A DNA stretch of 64,000 bases from Pogonophryne albipinna (lineage: Eukaryota; Chordata; Actinopteri; Perciformes; Artedidraconidae), in assembly GCA_028583405.1 (NCBI GenBank), contig CM053253.1, positions 17,591,369-17,655,368 on the forward strand, given 5' to 3'. A model generated the notes under the pieces. That model did no database searches. It saw only the letters and a list, made by a program, of their open reading frames with translations, and had not been told where the DNA came from. The position numbers and the translations under genes are program-made. Of the stretch, positions 50,867 to 64,000 are shown piece by piece. Numbering within the stretch: the stretch's first letter is position 1; the number at the start of each line of letters is the position of its first letter.

Positions 50867-53800
50867 CAACGATAAATAAGTTAAATTGGAAGTGACCAAG
50901 TTATGATGTAACACCTTAACAGGGACTGTGCCAGAAGCAACTGTAGAGGTTCAACTTTCCACATCAGCATTGACAGTAACCTTGAGATATTTTCCCTATA
51001 GATATAACATATTTGTCAGCTATGATACAATTCCTATAAAGTTATAGTATCTAATAGTTTTACTGCATTATATTGTGTGATTTTCTTCTTATGTCTATCA
51101 TGAGACCACAACTCATTACCAAATAGTTTGTCATGCACACATTACAGTAAGTATGGAAACTAGCCTATTTGAAGACAGCCTAACTACAAAGTCAAACCTC
51201 ATACACAAAGCAAATAGCTCACTATAAAGACAGAAACTAAACAATGGAAAGCCCAGCCTCTCTGAAGACATTAGTATGTTTTGTAATCACATTATTGAAC
51301 AACAGGATTTCCTTTTTCAAGATAAACCATGACAGTGATGGGTTGAGGAATTTCCCAACCAGATGTCAGTTCAGTAATATAAGCATTGAGTGGAAAATAG
51401 TAGGAGTGTCAAAACATTTAAAAAGGAAGTTGTCTCATCATTTATCACTAAATGCAATTGTTCTTGAAGGAAGAACTGGAAGCTAGAATATAGTTTTCAC
51501 TTTTTTGTTTTACTCCCTAAGGCACTTAACCTAGCCCTGGAGTGATCAGTTAAGGATGAGTTTCACACCCTATCCTTTCCTTTCAACTTCATCTTAAACC
51601 TTCTTTTGAACCTTAAAAAGATGCAATGAAAATATTAGGAGTTGTTGAAGAAAACTGAGGGTAGTTATAAATGTATGGCAATTTAGTCAAAGTGAAAATG
51701 CAAACAACATGTATTTGCCTCGGCCTTAATGGCTGAAACACTACTGTGTCTAAATAGCCATGAGTTATGAAAGGCTTTTTGATTTACTACACTCCTGACT
51801 GTGTCAGTTTTCTTTAACAACAATACACTGGGATGTCCAAACGGAAGAACACCAGAGGAAGAAGTTATGTGACTGCTACAAACATGTCTAAATAAGTGTG
51901 TGTCCTGAAAAGGCTACTTAGAAAGCCATAGTTGCTTTTATTCTTATGATAATATCTCACACAAAAAAATCACATGACCCACTGATGTTTATCATCAATG
52001 TTTTCACTGAACTCATTGACTTCTTATTTCTAAATGTATTGCCCAACCCTGTGCTCAGCTTTTGTACAAGATACAAACTAAATCTTCTATTAGTGAAATG
52101 GAAAGAGTAGCCCCTCTGCTGGATTTCTTCCCTCAGTGTCATCAGTGACTGGGAGCATGTAACCCAGTAGCAACACCATGTTCAACATAGATATTTCCCC
52201 CACAACCATGGAGAGCAGTGGGAACGTCCAAAGAGCAGATCCTTTTATCACTGGGAAATTAGGCACTGGTTAGAAAATATCCTATAGAGGAACAAAATTG
52301 TCTGCCAAGCTGAGTGCTAGGGAAGAACAAGTAAGACAGGAATGGCATGATAGAGGGAGAGGACTAGAATAAATACTTAGATGATGTTTAATGTGAACAA
52401 CATGTGGTTATTTTTCAGCCATTCACACACACAGACATCAGTCTCAAAACTGAACAATCTGGAATTCTCAGAGCAGCAAAGTTTGTGCTGCGACACTCGT
52501 TAAGGGAGAAGGAACAAAAACAAATGAGGTTTGGTTTGGACCTTAACCAGAGCTCTGCCTAAAGAGGAAAGGCTGATAAGACTGGGACATGAGCACTGTG
52601 TCCCTGCCTTTGTCTTTGTGCCATGTGCTTCTAAACATTTGAAAATACAAGCAGGCCATAAATCCCATTAGAATGTTAGACTATGGTTTTACAGCTTAAC
52701 TTTAACAGGTCCACCTTTGGGTTGTTTTGTTTAGTAGCACTTGTCTTTTACTGCGACCTTATTGATAACTGTGAGCAAGCCAACTTTAAACATATTTATA
52801 TGATTGTCTTGACTGTAAGCATCTTAGGAATTTGAAGTCCTAGTGTTTTTCCTTTTTTCTTGAGAAGCATGGCCCGGATCTAAGGTCATTGTTGATGACA
52901 GGCTGTGAAGTCTGTTTGTGAGGGTGACACTTTAGGCAAGGTGAATTAAGCTAAAACTAAACTGAAGCTTGATCAAATTGTTTTAAATAATGTTAGTTAC
53001 ACATCAATAAAAAGTCAGGACACAGTGTTGAAAGAGATCTGTGGCAGAAATGTGTGACACCATATACAGGTCACACTGCAAACACTCACAGTGAGGTAAT
53101 TCATCTTCAGGGAAAGTCAGTCCTCTTCATTCACTTATTAGGAGATGAGTTGTACAAATACAGGGTCTGACAAATGATCACGGTAAACCTTGTTTAAAGG
53201 CTCTTTGACGAGGATTGATATTTATTCTCTGCATTCAAATATCTTTGATCAGACAGCCATGCTGCGATGAAGTTTCCTGGCAACACGCCCAGATCTGAAT
53301 AGCATCATGTATGATCTGTAAACATGTGAAGGTGAGAGTACAGCCAGGCACCTGGGACATGGCGATGATTTGAGGAGAGGCGCAGAGTCAGAATGTTCAC
53401 TAAGAAGACTGTAAAGAAGTGAGATTCCTCCTTTTACTCCTGGGTTTATTTTGCACCAACATGAACATTTGTTTTTACCAATCTCACTTCACCACAAGAG
53501 GGCAGCATATTATTGCAAAGGAATGGTCAGGGACATCCACTCTACCACTGAGAGGGAGACATATGGTGTCTGTTTAAATTATCTTTTTTTGTGAATGTCT
53601 GCGATTGGCCCCCCTCTACCAGGCAACACAGAGATAAGGCCTCTTTTTTTTTTTACGTCATTTGCAGTGTTGTCATTTGATTAATTGCAAACCTTTTTTT
53701 GAAAAAAGCATCACCAAACCAAAATCAACTAAAATGATAGGGGCCTGCAAGTCAATTATGACCAATGTGATCTAATATAATCAGTGTGTAGTTTCATATT

Positions 53801-55308
53801 TTGTTGGAGGAAATCTAAGTGATATACAGTTCTCTTGGTTGCCCTTCACTGCCCTGATTTTCACTCTGTTTGCGTACAAATCTGTGACGAATAACCTGAA
53901 AAAGTGAGTGGAGAAACAAACCAAATGCAGATGCCTCCATCCAGGGAAAGAGGGGTTACTGAATAGATTATATAATTATGCTTGCAGCTCTCACCGAGCC
54001 CAATTAGCACCTATGTTGGATTTGACAACGCTTTATGCTTGTTAAATGTCATGGAGGAAAATGTACTTGTGGCCCTTTTTCCTGTTTGGTTTTGAACAGA
54101 TATATTTAATCATACTTCCCCCCTCTGTTTTTAGAGCCCTAAGGAGGTTACTTACTAGCTATAGAAATATTTAAAATGTGGTAAAAAAAAAGAACGATTA
54201 TTTAAATCAAATGTTTTCTCCTTTCTTCATACCCAACTCATCTTTTTACAACCCTTTTTAGATCTATCTTGGGGCTAGGAGTGTGCTTTTTGGGGCTGTG
54301 CAATGCAGTGCAATGTTATGCTGAATTTTGTATTTCTTTTGGCGACTTAGGGGCAGTAAACACGTTGACATATTATCACCTCATAAAGTTATTTGGACAG
54401 CATGTTACCAAGCAGTTGTATACATTGAACAGACACAGAGCAGCATTGGCATCTATTTAAAAATGTGTCTCAGATGAATGTCAAATACATCCACTTTCCT
54501 CTGTGGTTAAGCCTCCAACAAATCCTTATGGCTATTTGGCTATTTAACTGCTAAATGCTTCTCTATGTTCACCAGCTAGGGCTACTTTGGTTATACTGTT
54601 TGTTGCCGAGGAGCTACCAGACACTGGTGATTCACTAAAAACAGCTGACTGTTGCATTTGGACACAGCATCGAGAAAAGAGGTCAGACTGAAGCAAAACA
54701 GAAAAGTTGCACATCATTACAATTATAACAATGTAGTAAAATAATTGAAAAAGCCTCTGAAAGTTGGACGGAACAGCAGAGCTGGGTGATAACTCTCTGC
54801 GAGTGTCTCACAACGACAACCTCGTTTACATTTCACATTGCAATTTCATTAACTGTTAATATCAAAAATATTGATAAAAGACATCAACACTACTAACTGA
54901 CACAAGAAACCAGGCAAGTACTGAGGTGTTTAATAAATAACAGCATGAACAACACAACATCGATAACAACAACAACAACAACATTAAAAGCTTTAATTCA
55001 TTTTGTATATATACACATATGTATATATTTTCATATTTGACTGTATAAACCATAAATATGACATGCAGTCCTCATAACTTAAAATAACCAGGACTTCTCG
55101 TACTGAGGTAGGGTCAGGGGCCAAGGGGTTGGATAGATAAAGCTGCTTGTGTGTGTGTATGTGTGTGTAAGTGTGTTTTTGTATATATGGAGGTGGGGGA
55201 GAGGATTACAGTATTGGCAATAAAGCTGCAGTGGCTGTTTAGTAGAAATGTGTGTGCTTGGTTCATAGTTTGGTTGTCAGCAGTCGTTCTCCCCAGTCTG
55301 TGTCCCAT
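50328..55308. other. tspan2 upstream region and ngf 3' flank
   Basis: It contains the tspan2 promoter side (50328 upward), an interrupted CA/CG tract at about 50805-50865, and the neurotrophin 3' UTR toward 55308 (a minus-strand ATTAAA lies near 54988). A CTCF-like motif with one mismatch, CCACAAGAGGGCAG, is at 53492-53505. No additional exon is recognised. Confidence 0.45.
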
Positions 55309-56184
55309 TCATCCGGCCCAAGACTTCCGGCTGAGAACACACACACATGCTGCGTTGATGCGAATGAAACGCCAGGCTGTCCGTTCCTGGTAGATGGTCA
55401 GGGCGCTTACGAATATGTGTGTATTGGTGCAGTAGGAGTTCCAGTGGCGACTGTCGATGCCCCGACAGCCCAAGTTGCCTGATTTGCCCTGTTTTCCACC
55501 CCGTATACCTGGCCTTCCCCCTTTTGGAGTCCCAGGGCCTCTGTGCGTGGGGGATCGGCAGGTGGTCATATAGAAGAACTGTTTCTTCACCACATTGTTG
55601 ATTGTAACGTTGGGCAGCACTATCACCTCTTTCTCAGCAATATCTGTGGCTTTTGTGAGGTTGCCCACCCAGGTATTTATGCTGTCGCATACTGAGTACT
55701 CTCCTCGGTGCATGGTGTGCGACCCTGCTCTGCGCCGCACCCTCATCCCCCTCACCCCTTCAATGTCATAGCCCTCACCTTCAAGAGCATCATGGGATGG
55801 GGCCACCTCGCTGAAGACAACACGGGGAGAGGGGCGGTAACGTCTTTTGGAGAAGAGCTTTGGGTCCACCACTGGGATGGAGGGCTCAGGGGGGGAATCC
55901 AATGTAGAGTGCCCATTGACAGGGCTTCTATCCTGGGCGTGTGAAGCTGCTCGATGGGGCCTCTTGGTCCTGTGATGGCTGGTCCTTTGATGCTCCTGTG
56001 GAGAATGGTGTTCAGAAAGGTGGTCCCCCATTGCTGTCTGCTGCTGTCCTGCTCTGTGATTGGCTGCAGTCTGCTGTCCTACTTTGTGGTTGGCTGCCTC
56101 GGCGCACCGGGCCAATCCACCTCCCATGGTCTGTACAGCCTGGACGCCAATCAGGAGGAGCAGGACCAGTGATGACGACCTCAT
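55309..56184 (-). CDS. ngf: nerve growth factor family precursor with neurotrophin-6-type insertion
   Basis: One coding exon of 291 residues. An acceptor (CTCAG, exon from 56195) lies 11 bp before ATG 56184, which I take as the start because MRSSSLVLLLLIGVQAV is a good signal peptide. An upstream in-frame ATG at 56208 lies within the intron. The pro-domain ends in the furin-type site RVRRR (148-152). The mature part, about 139 residues, has six knot cysteines and family motifs HRGEYSVCDS, WVGNLTKATDI, EVIVLPNV, CRGIDSRHWNSYC, AWRFIRINAACVCVLSRK. Between the second and third cysteines (209 and 240) there are 30 residues instead of about 9 in mammalian NGF. The extra, basic, Gly-rich stretch (RGPGTPKGGRPGIRGGKQGK) is the feature described for teleost neurotrophin-6, linked there to heparin binding. 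NGF proteins signal through Trk and p75 receptors. Next to tspan2, as in mammals. Confidence 0.93.
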   Translation of the reverse strand: MRSSSLVLLLLIGVQAVQTMGGGLARCAEAANHKVGQQTAANHRAGQQQTAMGDHLSEHHSPQEHQRTSHHRTKRPHRAASHAQDRSPVNGHSTLDSPPEPSIPVVDPKLFSKRRYRPSPRVVFSEVAPSHDALEGEGYDIEGVRGMRVRRRAGSHTMHRGEYSVCDSINTWVGNLTKATDIAEKEVIVLPNVTINNVVKKQFFYMTTCRSPTHRGPGTPKGGRPGIRGGKQGKSGNLGCRGIDSRHWNSYCTNTHIFVSALTIYQERTAWRFIRINAACVCVLSRKSWAG

Positions 56185-56195
56185 GGGCAAACGTC

Positions 56196-59100
56196 CTGAG
56201 GCCGACAAGAAAAGAAGAAAGTTCAGAAATATGGCTTAAATATCATGCTTGGTCTATGGGCTATTGTACAAGAAACAATTAAGAATATCAGACATTTTCT
56301 TGAGACACAATTCACATTACAAGAAGATTTGTCACTTTTTTAAGACAATTTAATGGAATATATTAGGGGTCTTAAAACCGTATTGGCATTTAACATTGAT
56401 TAATGATACGTACGGAAGTCGGCTTGAATTGGCTGATTGGCATCAGGTGTTTGTAAAATGCTTAACACTGATTGGCTCATTCATAGACAGGTTAGTAGCC
56501 TATCGTCCAATCATATACATGCAGGTGTGCAGCGCAGGCCTTATGGCCTGTCACTAATCAATTGCTGCTTGTTTATTCATGGCCTAACACTGTCCTGCTT
56601 CTCGTTTTAGATAACTTGATTTAAGCATAAAAAATGGCGTTGCTCCACGAGTAATAGCTGACCAGCCTTCAAAAAGTGTCATGTGTTTACTGTCGGACCA
56701 TTCTGCCGGGGGACTCAACACCGGATGTCGACTCACCATTACCGGGCCCTGAGCACTTGCTGCTGTGTTGTTTGTTGTCATATTTATTGGTGACATGTTT
56801 TTGCTCTGGTTGTGTTGTCTTGGTAATGCCATTAAGAATGAATTATTGACATGTAGCATATGGCTTCTGAATGCTTACAGGGGTTGTTGTTCCTCTTGCT
56901 GTTTTTCTATGCTGCTGCAGCTGTGTTTTACATTTGAAATCTTTATTGCAATGTTTGCATTTATTTGCAATGCATGTGCATCTATTTGTGTTGTTGTGTG
57001 TGTTGTTGTCTTGTTTTTTCCCTTTGTTGGTAATGTCTGAAGATATGCAAAATCATTATTTCTGCAGGGTCTCAACTCTTTTTGGCACGGTTTTGGTTTG
57101 GAGTGGTTTATTGGCTGGTGTTTTTTGATGCCTGCTACCGTTACCTCCTACATGATATTTAGCTAAAACCTGAGCAGACCTCCTACTTTCCTAACTTTTA
57201 TTAGCTCTCTCAGCAGAATCATTGTCACTGCTCTGAGTCCTTCAAAGCTCCCTTAAGAGTATGTTCTGCCAAATTGAAGTGAGTTGGTCAACTTGAGGAT
57301 TGTTGAGAATTAAACTGTTGAGACGAATTTTACCATCACAACGAATTTGGTCCTCAAATTTGAACATGTCTTGTGATGAGTGTTGTGTACCTGTGGAATG
57401 TGTCCAGTTGAAGTGGGAGCCCCTGTGGACTCTAAAGCCAGACTCCAGTGCAGGCCGGGCCCCTCACGCCTGCCATCTGGAACCCCTGAACAACAGGTCT
57501 GTAACACAGACATAAAGACCAAATAGTTAAAGTAAACATATGGAATGAACCTCAGGTTTTCATATATGTAGTGTTGTAGCCAATATTTGATTAAACTGGT
57601 TACTGGTACTGACAGAAGAGAACTAAATGGAACCATCCACCTTTTGTAAGATGGCTCATTGGACATAGTGTTCCTCTTTCAGACTGACATACAGTTCAGT
57701 TTCAACAAGTAGTCAAATAGTGCAAGTACAACTCTCATCTCCTCCCCTTGACATCCCTGCTCTCACAGACATACACAGTTTACCATTATCTGGCCTTATC
57801 TCATGCAAAGTACACACACACGTTCACCATGTTTAACTCTTAGAGCTTAGACTTGCCACACATTGGAATGTGCGGCATTTGACACCTCATTAGATATTAC
57901 ATAATGTATTTTGAGCATAAACCACTCCAACATGCATCTTTAATGAGTTATGCGAACACATGCGCACATAAACTCACACAAATGCAAACAATGGATTTCT
58001 TGCCATACATGCAAATGTTGTAATACATATAATTGTGTTTGTATGAACATGTGGCGTGCTTGGATGTTGAAATGTTTATGAATACAGCCCCTCGCACACA
58101 AACACTCAGCAGGTCACTCAGGGGTGTTGAAACTGGTGTGTATTTGTGACTTATCTGCAGCATTCTGTAAAAACCCACTTTGCTAAGTACGTTGTTAGAA
58201 TACCACAACGTTTTATTGGTGTTGTAACATTTTAGCTCAACATGTTTATTTAACAACCTTGTTTTTAGAAAATAAGCATCCTGGCTGGCTATTAAAAATA
58301 GTTAGGTGATTCATGTTCATATTTTCAAAAATGAAACATTCTTGTTTTTAGTCAATCCTTTTTGTGGCCAACATGCCTTTTTATAGACAAATGAATTGTA
58401 TTGTAATCCTTGCAGTGTTGCACATAATAACCAGAAGAGGTCAGTGTTGACTGCATATACCAGACTTCAAGGACAACTGTCAAGCAGCTGAGAGATGTCA
58501 GTGGTCCTGTTCCCATTACAAATAGCAACTACAATGCGTGAGAGAGGTTTAGCATTTCAAGACACTGTTCACTGTACTGAAGTCCTTGGTTTCTGTTTTT
58601 TGACCCACAGTTTTCTACAAATATAAGGCTGTGGTAGAGAGTTACTCTTTGTCTAACTTCTCAAACTGTCTTTTTGAGGAACATGTTCTTATTTTTTGGA
58701 GTATTTCTATTTAGTGGTACTAGTTTAGCTTTTCACACCCATACCCATTAGGCCTAGCTGGGAAATTTGTATTTGACTGAAAACTAAGAATGTACATACT
58801 GTATGCTGAGCTTTAATATGGTGCATTATCAACCTGTAAGAACTAAGTGCTCATCTCACACAGGCACAACATTAAATGTGGCAACATTTGTTGTATTTAA
58901 CAGAATTTAATAGATTATTTGCCATAAATAATCCATCATAATGTATAATGGTCTGTGACTCTAAAAGTGGTTGTTATTCATAATGAATACCATTTGCCGA
59001 TAAAGCTCATTCATTTTTACTTCTGTAAAAAGTGTAAATAACATTTAAGAAATACCTTGTTATTAAATACATTGACAAATAAATACATTTACTTGATACA

Positions 59101-62100
59101 AGTTGTGAATACATTAGGGTCAGCTGGCATTGCAACTGCAAAACACTCAAAATCTCTTGGCAGATGGAAAGAGCTATCTTTTGAGACTTTTGAGAAGCTG
59201 CCCTACTGGTGATATATTTTGGCTTTAATAAACACAATGATATACGTGCACTACACATTCACACACATATGGAGTTGCTCCAAACAGGCAGTGAGTTGAT
59301 TGATCCCGGCTGACTTGCAGCTCACTATTTACATGGCCCGGGGTGAGCCCAGAGGATCCTAATGTTAAAAATATGTGGCTTGTGTTTAATACCAGTGGAG
59401 CCAGCGTAAACACTGCAGCGAAGGAGCACAGGGGTCAGAGCAGTTTAGAAAGCACCTCTGACTTATGGGATTACTTCAGAACTGAATCAGCATCTGTCTG
59501 GCTTTCACTCCGCCCCCTGCACTGTATACAAAACAACACACATGTTGCACACATACAGAGGCACACATGCCTGTTAAATGTTCGTGTGTTTTTAGTGAAC
59601 AGAGTTTGGATGATCTCCAATCAATGATCTGCTTTTGTTTGTGTTACGGTTTTGTGGTTACTACTCCAGAAATGTTGTCCTAGCATCAATGAAAGTACTA
59701 TATTTCAGCCACATTTGCAGGGTGTTGACTGTTCCTTGAATATACCATGTTAGATGAAATGGTGCAATAGATTTTATGTGGAACTAAATACTATATCAAA
59801 CTGTGTTGGGAAAGGCAATCCATATGGTACTGATAAAACAGGAAGTCTCCGGTTCTGCGTGAGGCTCCCTGAACTTTTTGATGTGCACATAACAGTAAGC
59901 TGTTTTTCCTCTTGGGTATCCAGGCACAAAAGACACACAAACACACATGGCATATGCTTTGAATAAGAAAAGAGCTATTATTATACAAGGTATTCCAACA
60001 CTGATTAAAAATACCACAGCAAATTCAGAGACAATATGGTTTATATTTACATACACTCATCATACTGTATTAATAAACACTGGTTTAAACAAAGCAGTTA
60101 ATGAATATCCTTTTATGATTCATGCTTATAATGTTTTCATCAAGGAGGTTTTTTACGTGAAATTAATTCATAGAACGGCCTCATGTGGCCGACTGCAGCA
60201 TCCCCTGCTCTGAGGAGGTTCCCTTTCTCACAATAGGCTGGTTCCTCAAACTATTAAATCAAAACCAGCACTGTCGAATCACTCTGCAAATGCAACAATG
60301 GCATGAGATTTAGAGGCACCGCATGGCACCACCTGGTTCAAGAAGATTGCCAAAGTTGATGAAAGTATATGGAAAGCAGGGCTAGTCACGCAGCTGCTAG
60401 GTTGTGACCTGCAAAAACAATAATTTGGCTGCAAGAGAGGAAAACACATTCAGACGGAGAGTCATTACTTACCCAAAGGCAGTGGAGACCAGCCACATAT
60501 TTACTGGTACTGACTAGGCAGTTGGCTAATAACACATTTTCATTTGGTGTGCCAGTGCTCACGATGCTCCATTGATCAGACCATGGGGCCTACAAGCTGC
60601 CAAATGACTGCATGTGGTTGCAGTGTGGTGTGTTGACTGTGATACAATGACCATAAGGCAGGTGGGCCCAAAAGTAAGCTGTTTATGACAGCGTTGCTCA
60701 CCATCAATCAGAGGTTAGTTTACATTTAGCAGAGGTGTCTTCCTATCAGTGTGAAACACCAGTCAGTAGATACATGTCCTTGTTAAAAGATGTGCAGGAA
60801 CGACATGTCAACGGTTTTCTCAAACAAACACACACCTCTCTCGGGACGATGACAACCACATCAGATTATGAGGGGGTGAGAAACAGAGACTGACAGCTGA
60901 AGAGATGGTGAGAAAGGAGACGGAGAGAGGGTGATGCAGAGGAAAACAGAAAGGTCAACAGTGTTTCTGTGTCTCTCGTCAAGCCTGTGTAGTGCAGTTC
61001 CTCCTGCTGTCATCCAAGAGAAATAATTATCACGAGAGATGACTGCCAGGTCAACTTGCTCTCTTTTTACTTTTAACTGCATCCACATATTTTAAGACAT
61101 GTTTATTTCTTCTAAAGAATTTGTATTAATGAATGCTCGTTAATCAATGCTTGGAAACAATTAGTGACTTAAATGGATCAGTCTTAGGAACAACAAGTCT
61201 TAATTTTGGATAGGGCTTACTTGAAATGAAACACTCAAGTAAAAAACGATTTAAATGTGCATCAGATGCCTTTTCTAATATTTATTTTATTTTACAGAGC
61301 CATACTTGTAATTGAAAAGCCTCCATTTCCTCGTATAGCCGCCGTTGTAATCGTAACTTGTCATCTACAGAAAGACATCTGCTCGTCACAGTTTAGACAA
61401 ACCGCCTTGTGAAATTAATACTGCAGCATACTGTCATAAATCAAGTTTTTGTCACGCAAAAATGATGTCATGCAGCTTCTGTCAAAAGTGCAATGAAGAT
61501 ATACTCCAAACGTTCTTGAGAGGCTGTCAGTGTGACTGACTGGCTTTTCTTGGAAACACTTTTAAAAGCCCAGGTCAAACAGTCAGAATAGGTAAACACT
61601 GGAAAATACATGTGTGGTATTTTCCACGATAATGTGTGAAAAGGTTTGTAGTAACCCAGTGCTTATAATTAAGCTTAGGTTACACACCACCGCGATACAT
61701 TTAAACTGACATCAATGAAGTATTACGTTGGGATAAAAAAAACAAAAAACAATTTAATAATGATTCTTTTTTTTCTTCGCAACCATTAACGCTAAACATT
61801 TCAGTATTTCAGTTCAATTGCACTTTTTTATTGTTAACAATTTTAAACAATGCCCCGCTGTGAAACCTCACACACCGGTTAGCATTTTATCTTGTGTGAA
61901 ATTAGCTTTCTGTCATCGTGTCCGTCTATTTGTATGTATTATGTAGGAAACGAATCTCACTCGTATTACTGAGTCTTCCTAAATGTGTGTTGTGCAACGA
62001 AGTAAGGTTGGCACATTTGGCAAATTGCTCTATATCACATCATAATACTTTGGTTACAGGCACAAGCGCCACTAGTGGTACGATTCTGCACCTTTTGTTT

Positions 62101-64000
62101 CTTAATTGCACTGACTTCTATTCCAGGCTGGTGGAAAAAAACTAGCAGTGAACAATATCAGACGTTAGACATATGACCGTTGTAATGTGAGGAGCAGAGA
62201 TGGAAAGATCAGTTTCTGCCCTGTTCTGTTCCATCTTCTCATATTTAAAAGACATTTGCTGTGAGGACTAAAGCACCTGTTGTTCATCAGGGAAACTTCA
62301 AACGGTAAACTCTGCTCCTCTGGCCTCACGACACAGGAAAAGGGTGACAGGCACACACAACCTGTTTAAGCACTTGAATCCTCAGTGCGTTGACAAATAT
62401 GGCAAATAATGAAAGATATGCATGACAAAGGAACATTGACTGTACAAACCTTTTGTAGTATGAACTGAACAGGCACTATAATATAGAAAGCAGAACATAT
62501 GTGCATCATATGGGACATCAGCTTGTATTATCTTGATGGGTTTACTGGGTGTAGCAATAAAATATGCCTTGCGTGTACTACACACAGGTAAATGTGTTTC
62601 CAACTTTCTCTAAAAAGAAAGCAGCTTTCAAAAGACTGACCTTTTATTCAACTTTTATTCAACGGCTGATATTGGCAGTCGTACAGACGTAGGTACTTCA
62701 CTTCACTCACCTACTGAATGTTTTCCAGCTCAGTAACATGTTGCCAACAAGACCTCTGAAATCTGTGGCATTAGGTTTTATGAGCAACCATTTACAACAA
62801 TTTGTCGATTTAACCGTAAAAGAACACGGTGCCATTAGAGACAAGCAGTCTGCAATGTAAAGTTCATTTCTTGATTTGATTTAAAGGGTACATAATGCTG
62901 GGCGCCTGTTGGAATTAATGTATGTACCACCATTTAACGCGCCTGTCTCCATCAGCTTTGTTAAAATAAAAGCTTTTGTGTCTGTTCAAGGCAACTTGAG
63001 AGTATAGGAGAACACGAGTGGAAACTTAAATGAACAGAGATTAGCAACTAGCCATAGTCCTTCATCCTGCTGTTCTCTGACTTTCTTTTCCTGTCTGGCT
63101 GTCTCTCATTTATCCTGGCCCTTCCTTTTTTCTTCTCCTTTGTTCTTCTTTTCTCTAACGGTTTAAAGCCCGAAGGTAACTGCCTGGATACATGGCTGTT
63201 TCTGTGTTTAACAACAATAAGCGATTTCAACACTGAGATATAGCTGTGTGCAGGTGCAGAGCACTACCCTTGTGGGTCTTTTCTATCTCTTCCTGCTGTT
63301 TTGGGGAAATTACATAACCATTTTCTGATTCTAAAAAAACTTCTCAATGTCTTCCAACTTGGCCGTCTGAGACAATGTGCTTGTTTGTTTAGTTTGTTGT
63401 GTTGTTGGCTACAAATAATCGACTACTGCTTCAGAAGCTGAAAAATATTTTCTATAAAAACGTGCCGAAAAAACAGACTTTAGGATTTTAACTGTGGAAG
63501 GGATTTGTCTTGGAGCTGGAATAATGAAAGCAGTTTGACTTTTTTTTTTAACAATGCACACTGTCCAGATGTAAAATAATTGAGCAAAGGTGTGCCAATA
63601 CAGTTTAGCAGAATGTTAATCATTTCTAAACCAGTCCCACTTACCTGACACAATAAGTGAAGCATGCCTATTTGACTTTTAAGTTACCATACACTATGTT
63701 TACATTTAGCTTCGATGTTGCAAGGCTCTTGTTTCAGTCCAAGATACTGACACAGTTTCATGAACCACAGGCTTCAAGTTTGGCGTATATAGTATCTCTC
63801 TTGGCTTCTTATTTGATTTTCAGCTGATTTTTCACGTCTTCAGCTACGAATGATGCAACATATGGTAACACCTTTTTTTTAAGTCAGCTTTTGGCACAAT
63901 ATTTGTTCCAGAGGTTTTTTTTAATTTGCAATCTTGAGACAAAGCAGATACATGACTACAATGTAACTCCAGCCTCTCCCTTGTTGTCACACATTGTCCT
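56196..64000. other. ngf upstream intron or intergenic DNA
   Basis: The acceptor at 56196-56200 implies at least one non-coding 5' exon further up, but I cannot place it. Only short open frames without recognisable domains are seen, and no long repeat or RNA gene. Confidence 0.4.

Overview
This window is vertebrate nuclear DNA, almost certainly from a teleost fish. Genes are split by GT-AG introns, there are long (CA)n and (CT)n microsatellites, and the mobile elements (DIRS-type and L2-type retrotransposons, a tRNA-like SINE) are typical of fish. One gene is an NGF paralog with the basic insertion that defines teleost neurotrophin-6. No prokaryotic features are present.

Four protein-coding genes can be read in full at their coding exons. 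They are a thyrotropin beta-like glycoprotein hormone subunit (23282-24604, +), a mitochondrial glutamate-carrier-type SLC25 protein in nine exons (27150-29954, +), tetraspanin-2 in eight exons (40410-50327, -), and an NGF/neurotrophin-6 precursor in one coding exon (55309-56184, -). The order and orientation TSHB(+), TSPAN2(-), NGF(-) match the human 1p13 block as I recall it, so this looks like one of the two teleost ohnologous copies of that block. The carrier gene sits between tshb and tspan2.

Left third (1-22 kb): mostly repeats. Long microsatellites (1.4-2.8 kb) are followed by a possible last exon of an unidentified gene (4039-4116, -), an LTR-like repeat (about 4.96-5.33 kb), and a tandem array of 880-bp units (6.9-11.1 kb). 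Next come pieces of a THAP-domain gene (11.6-12.5 kb) and a LINE graveyard (14.4-17.65 kb), which holds an inverted ORF1 piece, a 44-bp perfect inverted repeat, and an L2 nested in another LINE. A broken second copy of the tshb-like gene lacks its first coding exon (18.16-19.03 kb). A lone copy of the 880-bp unit lies at 19.8-20.4 kb.

Middle (22-38 kb): the tshb-like gene and the carrier gene, then a complete 6.15-kb DIRS-type tyrosine-recombinase retrotransposon at 30730-36877. It has inverted terminal repeats, an internal complementary region built from both ends, a frameshifted gag, an RT/RNase H frame and an open recombinase. It appears to have landed in the 3' untranslated region of the carrier gene.

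Right part (38-64 kb): tspan2, whose first intron holds three (CA)n tracts and a telomere-like degenerate repeat, and the neurotrophin gene. Nothing further is recognised from 56.2 to 64 kb apart from the probable upstream intron of the neurotrophin gene.

The genes do not form a pathway. They are a pituitary hormone subunit, a mitochondrial carrier, a membrane scaffold protein and a neurotrophin, held together by ancestral synteny.
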